DNA of 37,955 nt from Spirochaetaceae bacterium (lineage in GTDB: Bacteria > Spirochaetota > Spirochaetia > SZUA-6 > DRHE01), in contig CP070696.1 of NCBI GenBank assembly GCA_020353535.1, positions 1 to 37,955 on the forward strand, in the 5' to 3' direction. Each line of letters opens with the position of its first letter. Position 1 is the first letter of the stretch. Shown here piece by piece: positions 16,153-25,607 of the stretch. The notes below the pieces were generated by a model. That model was not told the origin of the DNA and did not search any database. It was given only the letters and a program-made list of their open reading frames with translations. The position numbers and the translations under genes are program-made.

Positions 16153-18117
16153 ATGGGCAAAATAATCGGTATAGACCTTGGAACAACGAATTCATGCGTT
16201 GCCGTTATGGAGGGCGGAGAGCCCACGGTAATCCAAAACTCGGAAGGTCAGCGGACAACTCCGTCGATCGTCGCCTTTACCTCCAAGGGTGAGCGGTTGG
16301 TCGGACAACCGGCAAAGAACCAGATGATAACCAATCCCGAGAATACCGTTTATTCCATCAAGCGGTTCATGGGTCGCCGCTACAACGAGGTGCCGGAGGA
16401 GATAAAGATGGTACCCTACTCGGTGAACGATATCGGAAACGGTGTTTCCGTTGACATCCAGGATAAGAAATACACCCCTCCGGAGATATCGGCGGCGATT
16501 CTGCAGAAGATGAAAAAGACCGCCGAGGACTATCTCGGTGAAACCGTGACCGATGCTGTAATAACCGTTCCGGCCTACTTCAACGACGCTCAACGTCAGG
16601 CTACCAAGGATGCCGGACGTATAGCCGGTTTGGAGGTCAAGCGTATCGTAAATGAACCTACCGCAGCCTCCCTGGCCTATGGTCTGGACAAGGGAGACAG
16701 GGAACAGCGAATCGCCGTGTACGATCTGGGGGGCGGGACCTTCGATATCTCGATTCTCGAGCTCGGCGAAGGGGTGTTCGAGGTCAAATCCACAAACGGC
16801 GACACACACCTCGGGGGAGACAATTTCGACCATCGCGTCATCGACTGGCTGGTCGATAATTTTAAAAAAGATTACGGTATCGATCTTTCCCAGGACAGAA
16901 TGGCGCTGCAACGGCTCCGAGATGCTGCTGAGAAAGCCAAGATCGAACTGTCCAGCACCCAGTCGACGGATATCAACCTTCCCTTTATCACCGCCGATTC
17001 TTCGGGGCCGAAGCATATGCAGTACAATCTGACCCGAGCGAAGCTGGAGCAGATGATAGGGGATCTGGTCGAGAAGACAAAAGGCCCCTGCCTTCAGGCT
17101 ATGAAGGACGCCGGGGTTAAACCCGCCGATATCGACGAGGTTATCCTGGTTGGGGGATCAACCCGCATTCCCGCCGTTCAGAAGCTGGTGAAAGAGCTGT
17201 TCGAAAAGGACCCCCACAAGGGGGTGAATCCCGACGAGGTCGTGGCCGTCGGGGCTGCCATCCAGGGCGGCATCCTCGGTGGCGAGGTCAAGAACGTACT
17301 TCTGCTCGATGTTACCCCGCTGTCTCTCGGGATCGAGACCCTGGGTGCGGTTTTTACCAGACTGATAGAACGAAATACGACGATCCCGACACGCAAGAGC
17401 CAGATCTTTTCCACCGCGGCGGACAATCAGACTGCCGTCTCCATCCATGTCCTCCAGGGGGAACGGGAGATGGCCTCCCAGAACCGCACCCTCGGCCGTT
17501 TTGATCTAGTCGGGATTCCCCCAGCGCCCCGAGGAGTACCGCAGATCGAGGTAACCTTTGATATTGATGCCAACGGGATTGTACACGTTTCTGCCAAGGA
17601 TCTTGGTACGGGTAAGGAGCAGAAAATTCGCATCGAGAGCTCTTCAGGCCTTTCCGACGAAGAGATCAAGCGCATGGTCAAAGAGGCGGAGGCTCACGCT
17701 CAGGAAGACAAACAGGAGCGGGAGAAGGCGGAAACACGCAACGAGGCGGACAACCTGATCTACTCGACGGAGAAGTCCCTGCGCGACTATGGAGAGAAGA
17801 TCAGCGCGGAGGATAGGAAGACCATCGAGAGCGCCGTGGCCGATCTGCGCAAGGCCATGGAGTCCGACCAGGTCTCGGAGATGAAAGCCAAGATCGAAGC
17901 CCTGAAACAGGCAGCCTACAAGCTCGCGGAGGAGGTCTATAAGAGTACGGCCTCAGCGCAAGGCGAAGCCGGGGCGGCGGGACAAGAGGCCGAGAGTACG
18001 GCCTCCCGGAGTGCCTCCGATTCTTCCGGGAATGGCGGGGGAGCTCAGGAATCGGGGGAGACCGTCGAGGACGCGGACTACGAGGTCGTCGACGATGAGA
18101 ACCCGGAAAAACAATAA
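16153..18117 (+). CDS. dnaK: Chaperone protein DnaK (Hsp70)
   Basis: ATP-dependent chaperone that binds exposed hydrophobic segments of client proteins. At 654 residues it is full length. The actin-like ATPase shows [13 protein letters not shown] at the N-terminus, [11 protein letters not shown] and [11 protein letters not shown]. The substrate domain follows ([14 protein letters not shown]), then a helical lid and a Gly/Ser-rich linker. The C-terminus ends [13 protein letters not shown], close to the usual EEVD-like acidic tail of bacterial DnaK. It sits between grpE and dnaJ in one operon. Confidence 0.98.
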   Translation: MGKIIGIDLGTTNSCVAVMEGGEPTVIQNSEGQRTTPSIVAFTSKGERLVGQPAKNQMITNPENTVYSIKRFMGRRYNEVPEEIKMVPYSVNDIGNGVSVDIQDKKYTPPEISAAILQKMKKTAEDYLGETVTDAVITVPAYFNDAQRQATKDAGRIAGLEVKRIVNEPTAASLAYGLDKGDREQRIAVYDLGGGTFDISILELGEGVFEVKSTNGDTHLGGDNFDHRVIDWLVDNFKKDYGIDLSQDRMALQRLRDAAEKAKIELSSTQSTDINLPFITADSSGPKHMQYNLTRAKLEQMIGDLVEKTKGPCLQAMKDAGVKPADIDEVILVGGSTRIPAVQKLVKELFEKDPHKGVNPDEVVAVGAAIQGGILGGEVKNVLLLDVTPLSLGIETLGAVFTRLIERNTTIPTRKSQIFSTAADNQTAVSIHVLQGEREMASQNRTLGRFDLVGIPPAPRGVPQIEVTFDIDANGIVHVSAKDLGTGKEQKIRIESSSGLSDEEIKRMVKEAEAHAQEDKQEREKAETRNEADNLIYSTEKSLRDYGEKISAEDRKTIESAVADLRKAMESDQVSEMKAKIEALKQAAYKLAEEVYKSTASAQGEAGAAGQEAESTASRSASDSSGNGGGAQESGETVEDADYEVVDDENPEKQ

Positions 18118-18133
18118 AGAAGAGCCTTGAGGA

Positions 18134-19273
18134 TTGGCTAAACGAGATTATTATCAGGTCCTCGGCGTCGACAAAGGTGCGTCTAAGGACGAGATCAAGA
18201 AGGCTTACCGGCGGCTAGCCGTTCAGTACCATCCCGATCGCAACCAAGGCGACAAGCAGGCGGAGGAAAAGTTCAAGGAAGCAACGGAAGCCTACGAGGT
18301 GCTGGCGGACGAACGCAAGCGCCAGGCTTACGATCAGTTCGGTTTTGCGGGTTTAGAAGGGATGGGTTTCGAAACCCATGATTTCTCCTCCGTTTTCCGG
18401 GATTTCGAGGACATCTTCGACGGTTTCAACTTCACAGGCTTCTTCGATTCCTTCTTCGGTGGCGGCCGCTCCCGCACCCGCAGGGGCGGTGGCCGCAGCT
18501 CCGCCCGTCGCGGTGCCGACCTGCGCTATGAGCTGGAAATCTCTTTCGCTGAGGCCGTGTTCGGGAAAAAAGAGGAGATCACCTTCACCCGCAACGAAAG
18601 CTGTGAGGAGTGTAGCGGAAGCGGCGCCGACAAGGGGAGCGGAAAGAAGGTCTGTCCCTCCTGCGGTGGTACGGGGCAGGTTCGACGCAGCTCCGGTTTC
18701 TTTTCCATAGCTACCACCTGTCCCTCCTGCAACGGCGAAGGGGAGATCATCGAAAAACCCTGCGCTGCCTGTGGAGGCAGAGGTTTGGTATCCCGCAGGC
18801 GGACGATCAAGATAACCATTCCCGCGGGTATCGAAACGGGAAAGAGGATTAGTATTCCCGGACAGGGAGACGGGGGGATGAACGGCGGGCCTCCGGGCGA
18901 TCTGTACGTGTACATCCGGGTTCTCACTCACGAGTACTTCGAGAGAAATGGCAACGATCTGTACTGCGTCATACCCATTTCCGTCAGCCAAGCCGCCCTC
19001 GGAGGGGAGATCTATGTCTCCACTCTGGAAAACTCCAGAAAGGTAAAGGTGAAGATCCCGGCGGGAACGCAGAATGGAAAGATGCTTCGGCTGCGCGAAG
19101 AGGGTGTACCGTATCTGCGCAGTCCCGATCGACGGGGGGATCTATATATAAAGATTCTGGTGGAAATTCCCACCAAGGTTTCCGGTCGAGCTCGCTCGCT
19201 CCTGCAGGAGCTGGGTACACTCACCGGTGAGCAGTCCGATCCAAAACCTGTGCGATTGTCAGATCTGCAATAA
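18134..19273 (+). CDS. dnaJ: Chaperone protein DnaJ (Hsp40)
   Basis: Cochaperone that delivers clients to DnaK and triggers ATP hydrolysis. The 379 residues hold a J domain with HPD in YHPDRN, and a Gly/Phe-rich region with [12 protein letters not shown]. The zinc-finger region has four complete CxxCxGxG units ([32 protein letters not shown]), and two C-terminal substrate-binding domains follow. This is a type I DnaJ with all elements. The start is TTG 18134, 16 nt after dnaK; GAGGA just upstream is closer than ideal. Confidence 0.97.
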   Translation: MAKRDYYQVLGVDKGASKDEIKKAYRRLAVQYHPDRNQGDKQAEEKFKEATEAYEVLADERKRQAYDQFGFAGLEGMGFETHDFSSVFRDFEDIFDGFNFTGFFDSFFGGGRSRTRRGGGRSSARRGADLRYELEISFAEAVFGKKEEITFTRNESCEECSGSGADKGSGKKVCPSCGGTGQVRRSSGFFSIATTCPSCNGEGEIIEKPCAACGGRGLVSRRRTIKITIPAGIETGKRISIPGQGDGGMNGGPPGDLYVYIRVLTHEYFERNGNDLYCVIPISVSQAALGGEIYVSTLENSRKVKVKIPAGTQNGKMLRLREEGVPYLRSPDRRGDLYIKILVEIPTKVSGRARSLLQELGTLTGEQSDPKPVRLSDLQ

Positions 19274-19301
19274 GCGGTTACTATTAGTCAGCAATATAAG
19301 G

Positions 19302-20642
19302 ATGATCTGGTTCAGGGCTGCCTCGGTGGCACTCCTGCTCTTCGAGCTGGTTCTGCTGGCAATACGTTTTCCCCTTACCCGAAGCAAGCTCGAGTTTCTC
19401 TGGTTCTCAGGATTATTGATCCTGGTAGTCGCGGTGGGTTTTCTTCCCGCCGCAAGGGAAGCTGTGGGCTTGGCCTCACTGGTAATTCTTTGGGCACTCG
19501 GGATGTATGCCCGTCATCTCAGCGCGAGTCAACGGTCCCTGATCTGGCACGGGGCATCAGCCGTTGTTCTGTTGACATTCCTCTTTGCACGGGCGACCGG
19601 CCTTACCGAAACACTACCCTTTTATTTTTTGTATGCCTTTCTCCTATGCTTGCTGTCCCTGTACCCGCTTATCCTCCTAAGGGGTATCTGTCGGGCAAAT
19701 CCCCACCCCCTTTTGTATCTCTATACCGTAGCGTCCAGTGTCCAGCTGGCGGCGCTTCTCTACGATTATCTCGCCATCGATAGCTCAATACCCGAACTTT
19801 CCCTCCGGGTGTTCTCGGGGGTTTTATACGCGACAATCTGCGGACTGCTTCTTTCCCAGGAGGCCTATCTTCAGGGCAGCGGCTGGCAGGGTCTGCACCT
19901 TCGTCTGGGAGAGCAGCAGAGGAGATTGCGTCAGGCGCATTCCCGTCTGATCCAGACCGAGAACACGATGATGCTTCAAGACCGACTCATTGTTACCGGA
20001 ATCCTGGCAGCCGGGGCGGCTCACGAGTTTAAGAATACCCTTTCCCACATTCGCACCAGCGCCGATTTTGCGTTGCGTGTGGAGGACCAGGACTCCACCC
20101 GTCAGGCACTGAAACTGATCGAAGAGCAAGCTCAGTCGGGGCAACGGGCCGTTGGTGAACTTCTCGATCAACTTCTCAAAAGGGGCAGGGAGGAGACTGA
20201 GACAGTGCAATTGAAATCCGATCTCGAGATTGTGTTGCGGATGATAAGAGCCGGCTGCCGGCGAGAGGGGATTCATCTGAGTGTCGACATACCGGATCGC
20301 TTTGGAGTGAGGGTGCGGCGGGGGGAATTGGAACAGATACTCGTGAATTTGGTACGTAATGCAATGGACAGTGTCAGATCCGTGCCAGGGGCTTTGGAGC
20401 GGAAAATACAGATTCGTTCCCGTCTTGTTGACGGCCAGGCGGTGATTGAGGTTGTCGATTCGGGTGCCGGAGTGCCGCCGGAGCTGCAGAATCGAATCTT
20501 CGAGCTTGCCGTATCCGGAAAGCAATCGACGGGTTTGGGTCTGTTTCTGGCCAAAACGCTGGTTGAGCATAATCGTGGACGACTGGTCTATGTTCCGATA
20601 GACAACGGCGGCTGCTTTCGCATTTTTCTGCCTGTCCCATGA
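19302..20642 (+). CDS. Multi-pass membrane sensor histidine kinase without a partner regulator
   Basis: A 446-residue kinase with six or seven hydrophobic segments in the first 200 residues, forming a membrane-embedded sensor rather than a periplasmic one. The HisKA helix carries the phosphoacceptor in GAAHEFKNTLSHIR. The ATPase domain shows the N box NLVRNAMDS, the G1 box VDSGAGVPPE and the G2 box GLGLFLAKTLVEHN, so it should be active. No response regulator gene is adjacent, making it an orphan. The frame extends to GTG 19227 inside dnaJ, but ATG 19302 puts the first membrane helix near the N-terminus and follows ATAAGG. Being placed directly behind dnaJ, it may share the heat-shock transcript. 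Confidence 0.88.
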   Translation: MIWFRAASVALLLFELVLLAIRFPLTRSKLEFLWFSGLLILVVAVGFLPAAREAVGLASLVILWALGMYARHLSASQRSLIWHGASAVVLLTFLFARATGLTETLPFYFLYAFLLCLLSLYPLILLRGICRANPHPLLYLYTVASSVQLAALLYDYLAIDSSIPELSLRVFSGVLYATICGLLLSQEAYLQGSGWQGLHLRLGEQQRRLRQAHSRLIQTENTMMLQDRLIVTGILAAGAAHEFKNTLSHIRTSADFALRVEDQDSTRQALKLIEEQAQSGQRAVGELLDQLLKRGREETETVQLKSDLEIVLRMIRAGCRREGIHLSVDIPDRFGVRVRRGELEQILVNLVRNAMDSVRSVPGALERKIQIRSRLVDGQAVIEVVDSGAGVPPELQNRIFELAVSGKQSTGLGLFLAKTLVEHNRGRLVYVPIDNGGCFRIFLPVP

Positions 20643-20676
20643 GATCGATTACTCCGCCGAGGATTCAGCTTTTAAG

Positions 20677-21804
20677 ATGATGGTTCTGGTCATCAATCCA
20701 GGCTCCACTTCGACAAAGCTCGCGCTGTATGCGGGAACGAGCGAGCTTTTCAATGTCAGGATCACTCACGACACGGCGGAACTGGCTCGCTTTCCCAATA
20801 TCCTCGATCAACTCGATTTTCGCAAGCAGCTGGTTCTTGCCGTTCTGGACAGCAGGGCGGAGTTTCATGCGGAGAGCTTGAGTGCGGTTATCGGCCGCGG
20901 GGGTCTGCTTCATCCGCTTCCCGGCGGAGTCTATCGGGTCAATGCGGCGATGAAGCGGGACCTGCGCACCGCCCGTTACGGAGCTCACGCATCTAATCTC
21001 GGTGCGCTGCTGGCTGATCTCCTGGCCGGTGAGTACGGGGTTGAGGCTTTCATCGCCGATCCGGTGGTGGTGGATGAGATGAGTGCTCTGGCCCGGTACA
21101 CCGGATTACGGGAGATCTCCAGGAAATCGATCTTCCATGCTCTCAATCAGAAAGCCACGGCAAAGAAAGCGGCTGCCAGACTCGGGCTGCCATACGGCGA
21201 GTGCAACCTGATCGTGGCTCATCTGGGAGGAGGTACTTCGGTGGCCATTCATCAGGGGGGACGGGTTACCGACGTAAACAACGCCCTCGACGGGGATGGC
21301 CCCTTTTCAGTGGAGCGGGCGGGGCAGCTGCCCGCGGGAGATTGGCTGCGATACATTCTGGCCCACAGTGAAAATCCGCAATATCTACAAAAGCGTTTGA
21401 CAGGAAGAGGTGGGATCGTGAGCCACCTGGGCAGTAACGACATGAAGCTCATCGAGCAGATTATCACCGCTCATCTGGAAGACCGTCAGTTCTCCACCAA
21501 TCTGGATGGAGCCAAATGCCTCGAGGTGGTTCAGGCCATGTGCTACCAGGTGGCTAAAGAAATCTGCTCTCTGGCGGCGGTGGTTAATGGACGGATTCAC
21601 GCCGTGGTGCTAACCGGGGGACTGGCTTCGGATGTGCGAATCGTTCGGGAGATCCGGGATCGGGTGAGCTTCCTCGGTCCGTTTTTCGTTTTTCCAGGAG
21701 AGAATGAAATGGAAGCCTTGGCGATCGCGGCTCAGGGGGCTTTGGAGGGTCGCGAGATCATCAGGGAATATAGCGACTACGATGCCGGTACTCCAAATCC
21801 CTAA
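20677..21804 (+). CDS. buk: Butyrate kinase
   Basis: Acetokinase-family enzyme that converts butyryl-phosphate and ADP to butyrate and ATP in fermentation; branched-chain fatty acid kinases are very similar. Signatures are INPGSTSTKLALY at the N-terminus, AHLGGGTSVAIHQ and NALDGDGPFSVERAGQLP. The length of 375 residues is slightly longer than usual. No phosphotransbutyrylase gene is in the window, so the partner must lie elsewhere. It follows the kinase gene by 34 nt. The ribosome site is weak (GAGGAT about 12 nt upstream). Distinction from isobutyrate or propionate use is not possible from sequence. Confidence 0.92.
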   Translation: MMVLVINPGSTSTKLALYAGTSELFNVRITHDTAELARFPNILDQLDFRKQLVLAVLDSRAEFHAESLSAVIGRGGLLHPLPGGVYRVNAAMKRDLRTARYGAHASNLGALLADLLAGEYGVEAFIADPVVVDEMSALARYTGLREISRKSIFHALNQKATAKKAAARLGLPYGECNLIVAHLGGGTSVAIHQGGRVTDVNNALDGDGPFSVERAGQLPAGDWLRYILAHSENPQYLQKRLTGRGGIVSHLGSNDMKLIEQIITAHLEDRQFSTNLDGAKCLEVVQAMCYQVAKEICSLAAVVNGRIHAVVLTGGLASDVRIVREIRDRVSFLGPFFVFPGENEMEALAIAAQGALEGREIIREYSDYDAGTPNP

Positions 21805-21845
21805 AATAGTAATTTTTCTGCCGGCGCCTGTCGAAGCTAAAGCGT

Positions 21846-22253
21846 ATGAAAGTAGTAACTCTTATTATCTGCTCCCTGTGCATGGTGGGTGCTCTGAGTG
21901 CGCAGGGAGTGGATTCGAACAGCGACGGCCGAGCCGATCAGTGGTATGAACTCAGCGCCGGGCGAATCGAAAAAGTCAGTATGGACCGGAATTTCGATAC
22001 TGTCGTCGACTATAATGTTGAATATGATCTCAAACACCAGAAGGTGTACGAGGAGATGGACTTCAATCACGACGGACAGATGGATGATTTCTATTACTTC
22101 GAAGATGGCAAATTGATTCGCCAGGAGATCGACTCGAATTTTGATGGTGCCGTCGATATTTGGGTGTATTTGGATGGAATGTACATTCTTAAGTATGAGA
22201 TGGACAGTGATTTCGATGGCAACGTCGATCTGATCAAAGACTACGAACAGTAG
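21846..22253 (+). CDS. Secreted protein with five Asp-rich, EF-hand-like loops
   Basis: A 135-residue exported protein: a signal peptide (about 1-20, cleaved near ALSAQ) followed by five repeats of 24-25 residues. Each repeat opens with an acidic loop: DSNSDGRAD (23), DRNFDTVVD (47), DFNHDGQMD (72), DSNFDGAVD (96) and DSDFDGNVD (120). Each loop is followed by alternating aromatic residues that suggest short beta strands. The DxNxDGxxD pattern matches calcium-binding loops of EF-hand and dockerin type. Binding of Ca2+ is inferred. Loop 2 lacks the Gly and is probably degenerate. The product may be a small beta-repeat protein in the periplasm or outside the cell. It precedes the rRNA methyltransferase by one base. 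Confidence 0.8.
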   Translation: MKVVTLIICSLCMVGALSAQGVDSNSDGRADQWYELSAGRIEKVSMDRNFDTVVDYNVEYDLKHQKVYEEMDFNHDGQMDDFYYFEDGKLIRQEIDSNFDGAVDIWVYLDGMYILKYEMDSDFDGNVDLIKDYEQ

Positions 22254-22254
22254 C

Positions 22255-22986
22255 ATGGTGATCTGCGGATATCACGCCGTAGAGGAGAGTCTCCGCAGCG
22301 GTAGCCGTGGTTCTCTGCTATTTTCCAGAGCCGGCGAACGCATCGATTCTCTCAAAGAACTAGCCAGAGCGGGGGGAGTCTCGGCCAGGTTCGTGTCGGC
22401 AAAAGAGTTGACCAGGATCTGCGGTCATGACCGTCACCAGGGTGTGGTACTGCTGTCCGAGCCTTCGAAAACCCCTGAAAAAAAGAATCTTCAAGATGCC
22501 TTGACCACAATCGGCGGGTCAAATCCGCTGGTACTGATGCTTGATGAGCTCAATGATCCCCACAATTTCGGTGCTATTCTTCGATCTGCCGATCAGATGG
22601 CGGTGAATCTGGTAGTGACCACGATCCGCAGAAGCGTTTCCGAGACTCCTGCTGTGATCAGGGCTTCTGCCGGAGCCAGCCGATTTGTGAAGGTGATCCC
22701 TGTGGCGAATCTTGTTCAGGCGATGGAAGTGTGCAAGCGCAACCACTTCTGGATCTACGGAGCGGATATCAGCGGCCAGAACCTGCAGGCCCAGGGTTTT
22801 CACGGTCCGGTGGCACTGGTAATGGGGGGAGAATACCGGGGACTACGGCGATTGGTCAGGGAACGCTGCGATTTCTTGATTCGAATCCCCACCCGCGGTC
22901 AGGTGGATTCTCTGAATGTATCCGTGGCCGCGGGCATTCTACTCTACGAAATACGTCGCCAGCAGGGATTCCCGGGATTTCCCTAA
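22255..22986 (+). CDS. rlmB: TrmH/SpoU-family RNA 2'-O-methyltransferase, RlmB type
   Basis: Knotted (SPOUT) methyltransferase; RlmB modifies G2251 of 23S rRNA. The 243 residues have an N-terminal substrate-binding domain (ICGYHAVEESLRSG, then DRHQGVVLL). The knotted catalytic domain follows, with motif 1 LDELNDPHNFGAILRSAD, motif 2 ALVMGGEYRGLRRLVRE and motif 3 IPTRGQVDSLNVSVAAGILLYE. The choice between RlmB and related TrmH enzymes acting on tRNA is not certain. ATG 22255 lies one base after the preceding stop, so translation is likely coupled. It converges on the DUF5312-like gene with a four-base overlap. Confidence 0.9.
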   Translation: MVICGYHAVEESLRSGSRGSLLFSRAGERIDSLKELARAGGVSARFVSAKELTRICGHDRHQGVVLLSEPSKTPEKKNLQDALTTIGGSNPLVLMLDELNDPHNFGAILRSADQMAVNLVVTTIRRSVSETPAVIRASAGASRFVKVIPVANLVQAMEVCKRNHFWIYGADISGQNLQAQGFHGPVALVMGGEYRGLRRLVRERCDFLIRIPTRGQVDSLNVSVAAGILLYEIRRQQGFPGFP

Positions 22987-24584
22987 ATTCCTGGTTCGCC
23001 CTCAGTCATAGATAGTTGTTTGATCGTGGTGAAGTTCTTCATGATCTTGGTAAACAGGAACAGGTGGTTGTACCCCTGCGAAACTCGAGCCAAATACTCC
23101 TGCGTTTTACCTCCCAACAGAGTTTTGATGTTGCTCACCCTTTCCGGAGTCTTGAGTTTTGCATCGTTGAGGATTTCCAGCAGAATCACGCAGAGGTTGT
23201 AGAAGCAGTTCGCTCCTTCCTCTACCAGTTGTTTTGATTCCTTCTCGATCGTTTCCAGAACGGTAACCAACATGTTGTAAACCGGTTTGCCCTGATCCAT
23301 CAACTCGATATACTTTGGTATTTTCTTAATCGACTGAGTGCTGGAACCTTGCAGTTCCTCTTCGAACTGGCTGATCCTGCCCTGCATTCCATCACATTGA
23401 TAGAATGTGTTGGTAAACATATTCTCAAAGATTCTGTTTTCGAATTTCCCCTCCACGATAAGGCGTTTCAACGGCTCTCTCAACTCGATCAGGAAATGAC
23501 TGCGTATGTAGTTTTTTATAATCCGTAAAGGCCTTATGTGGAGGAAACAATCAAAATCTCGTTCCTGTAGCGCTTGATCGATATCTTCCCTGTACCCCTC
23601 GATCTCCTGCGGCTGTCCATGGGGAAACAAACGACTCAGGTCCTCCCTTACGGCGAGCTCCCGAAGTTGTTGATCGATTCGCTCTTTGCTACGCTGGTAA
23701 TTGATCTGGAGGCGGTTCTTGAAGGCTTCCAGAAAGGAGCTCTCCTCCTGAATGGACTGGGGAACGAAGTGCGGGTCCTTCTGTATCAATCGCAGCAAAA
23801 TCAGTATAGTCTCAGGCGTGAAGTTGCCAGCCAGCAGAGTCTGCAGCCGAAGCAGCACCTTTTGCAAACGCGCCTTGGCTTCTTCAGCTCTTTCCCGGGA
23901 CAACCGTTCCAAAAGAAGACCGATATTTTTTTCCACACTCGCGGAAAAATCGAATCCGGCAAGGACAAAATAGAAATCCAGCAGTTCCTGAAGTATATCC
24001 TCACCAGAAACGGATTGGAAGATCGACGGATCGGCATTTTCCAGGGATTTCAAAGCGGGATCGAACATCTGCAGCAGCGACACAAAACTATGCTGACAGA
24101 GCGAAACCAGTCGATTTATCACGGTGTAGGAGCTGTCGAAGCTGAGGAACTCCCCGGTGGAAAGGCCGCGAATCAGTTGTTCGAGTTCGCTGTCTATTTT
24201 GTCAAGTTCCTCTTCGGGAGCCGGCGAATCGAGCACTCGCTTTTTTAGGGCGGGGTAGGAAAAAGAGGCGTAGAGGTTTTGGAGCTCCTCTGGAAGTCTG
24301 GCGATAATCAGATACTCTTTGTATCTCTGAGCTAATTTGAGATCAGGATTGTCGATTGTTTTTTCGAAGACGTCCCTGAGCGGACGCAGCACGAGGGCCA
24401 GATTGAGGACAGAGACGGCGAAACCTGGAAGAACCTGTCCGCTGGAACGGCGGTAGTACAAGGGACGGACCTTCTTCAGCTCCTCGTGCAGATTTCGAAG
24501 GCGCCGACGCCGTTCCATTTCCTCCGGATTGCGGTTGAATAGGGCGATTATTATATCTTGCAGATATTGAAAAATGCCAGCCAC
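22983..24584 (-). CDS. Spirochaete-specific protein resembling DUF5312
   Basis: A 533-residue, mainly alpha-helical soluble protein with no signal peptide and no catalytic motif that I can see. It begins AGIFQYLQDIIIALFNRNPE followed by a basic MERRRRLR segment, then YYRRSSGQVLPGFAV. This resembles the DUF5312 family, known only from spirochaetes and of unknown function; I recognise it from general pattern, not from an alignment. It starts with GTG 24584. A TATAAT element ends ten bases before this GTG and there is no ribosome site, so it may also be made from a leaderless message inside the tatD-dus operon. Confidence 0.65.
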   Translation of the reverse strand: MAGIFQYLQDIIIALFNRNPEEMERRRRLRNLHEELKKVRPLYYRRSSGQVLPGFAVSVLNLALVLRPLRDVFEKTIDNPDLKLAQRYKEYLIIARLPEELQNLYASFSYPALKKRVLDSPAPEEELDKIDSELEQLIRGLSTGEFLSFDSSYTVINRLVSLCQHSFVSLLQMFDPALKSLENADPSIFQSVSGEDILQELLDFYFVLAGFDFSASVEKNIGLLLERLSRERAEEAKARLQKVLLRLQTLLAGNFTPETILILLRLIQKDPHFVPQSIQEESSFLEAFKNRLQINYQRSKERIDQQLRELAVREDLSRLFPHGQPQEIEGYREDIDQALQERDFDCFLHIRPLRIIKNYIRSHFLIELREPLKRLIVEGKFENRIFENMFTNTFYQCDGMQGRISQFEEELQGSSTQSIKKIPKYIELMDQGKPVYNMLVTVLETIEKESKQLVEEGANCFYNLCVILLEILNDAKLKTPERVSNIKTLLGGKTQEYLARVSQGYNHLFLFTKIMKNFTTIKQLSMTEGEPGI

Positions 24585-24594
24585 GTTTTGCGGT

Positions 24595-24600
24595 ATTATA
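24595..24600 (-). promoter_or_regulatory. Perfect -10 element just before the DUF5312-like GTG
   Basis: TATAAT on the minus strand, in the 30-nt gap between dus and the DUF5312-like gene. Ten bases separate it from GTG 24584. No convincing -35 is visible at 17-18 nt (TTTCAC is the nearest), so the promoter call is tentative. Confidence 0.4.
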
Positions 24601-24614
24601 CCCTGAAATTACTC

Positions 24615-25604
24615 TTACGTGAAACTGTCTTGGTGCAGAAATCTCTCCACCAGATTCTCGTAATCCTCGATACTCCTGGCACGAACGGCCAGGGCACGGA
24701 GTTCGGCTCCACCGGTTATGCCCTTACTATAGTAGCAAAAGTGCTTCCTCATTTCTTTGCAGGCTCGCTGCTCGCCCATGAGTTCCACCGTATGTCGAAG
24801 CTGCTGCAGGGCGGTTTCCAGACGCAGCCGTGCACTTGCAGGCGCCGCTTCTCTGGCTCCCCGCAACAGCTTTTTTGTGGCTGTGAATATAAAAGGATTT
24901 CCGAGCGCACCCCGGGCGTACATGATGCCGTCGCAATTACTCGCCTGAAACATTTTCAGAGCGTCCACCGGAGAAAAAAGATCTCCGGAGCCGATCACCG
25001 GGACAGTGCAGTGCATTTTAAGGACTCTCAGATCGTCCAGGCGGGCACGCCCGGAAAAGCCCTGCGAGCGGGTTCTGGGGTGTAGACAAACCATGGCCGC
25101 ACCCCCCTGTTCGGCAGCTCCTGCGCAATCCAAGTAATTTATGCTGTTCTGATCCCAGCCACTTCTCAGCTTCACGGTAACCGGGCGCTCCGTTTCCTCC
25201 CGCATCGCCTGCAGGATGGCGGTGATTTTATAAGGAACCCGGAGCAAGGCTGCTCCGCAACCTCCCTTCAGAACTTTCGGTACGGAGCAGCCGCAATTCA
25301 AGTCAAAAAGATCCGGCCGGTGGACGGTCAATTTTCGAACAGCTTTGGCTGCCGTTGCCGGATCCGAAACAAAGATCTGGACTGCGAACAACTTTTCATT
25401 GTCGCCGCGATGCAGGAGTTCCAGAGTTTTTTCATTGTCTCTGACAATCCCTTCCGCAGAGACCATCTCGGTATAGCAGAGATCCGCACCCCATTGGATG
25501 CAGGTTGAACGAAAGGCAGCGTCGGAATATCCGGCCAGAGGAGCCAGAAAGAGATTGCCCGGAATGGTGAGTCCGGGGATATCGATAGTCTTTAGAAATG
25601 ATAT
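24615..25604 (-). CDS. dus: tRNA-dihydrouridine synthase with a non-canonical (ATA) start
   Basis: FMN enzyme that reduces specific uridines of tRNA to dihydrouridine. Motifs are GNLFLAPLAGYSDAAFRS at the N-terminus, YTEMVSAEG, FDLNCGCSVPKVLKGGCGAA (with the catalytic Cys), TVKLRSGWD, VCLHPRTRSQGFSGRA, IGSGDLFS and GIMYARGALGNPF. The first canonical in-frame start is ATG 25466, inside YTEMVSAEG. It would delete the N-terminal FMN-binding strand. The frame is open up to the TAG that ends tatD (25608-25610), yet has no ATG, GTG or TTG. ATA 25604 lies seven nt after AAGGA (25616-25612) and gives (M)SFLKTIDIPGL, a typical Dus start; about 329 residues. Readthrough from tatD, which is in the same frame, is the alternative. 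Confidence 0.88.
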   Translation of the reverse strand: MSFLKTIDIPGLTIPGNLFLAPLAGYSDAAFRSTCIQWGADLCYTEMVSAEGIVRDNEKTLELLHRGDNEKLFAVQIFVSDPATAAKAVRKLTVHRPDLFDLNCGCSVPKVLKGGCGAALLRVPYKITAILQAMREETERPVTVKLRSGWDQNSINYLDCAGAAEQGGAAMVCLHPRTRSQGFSGRARLDDLRVLKMHCTVPVIGSGDLFSPVDALKMFQASNCDGIMYARGALGNPFIFTATKKLLRGAREAAPASARLRLETALQQLRHTVELMGEQRACKEMRKHFCYYSKGITGGAELRALAVRARSIEDYENLVERFLHQDSFT

Positions 25605-25607
25605 TGC

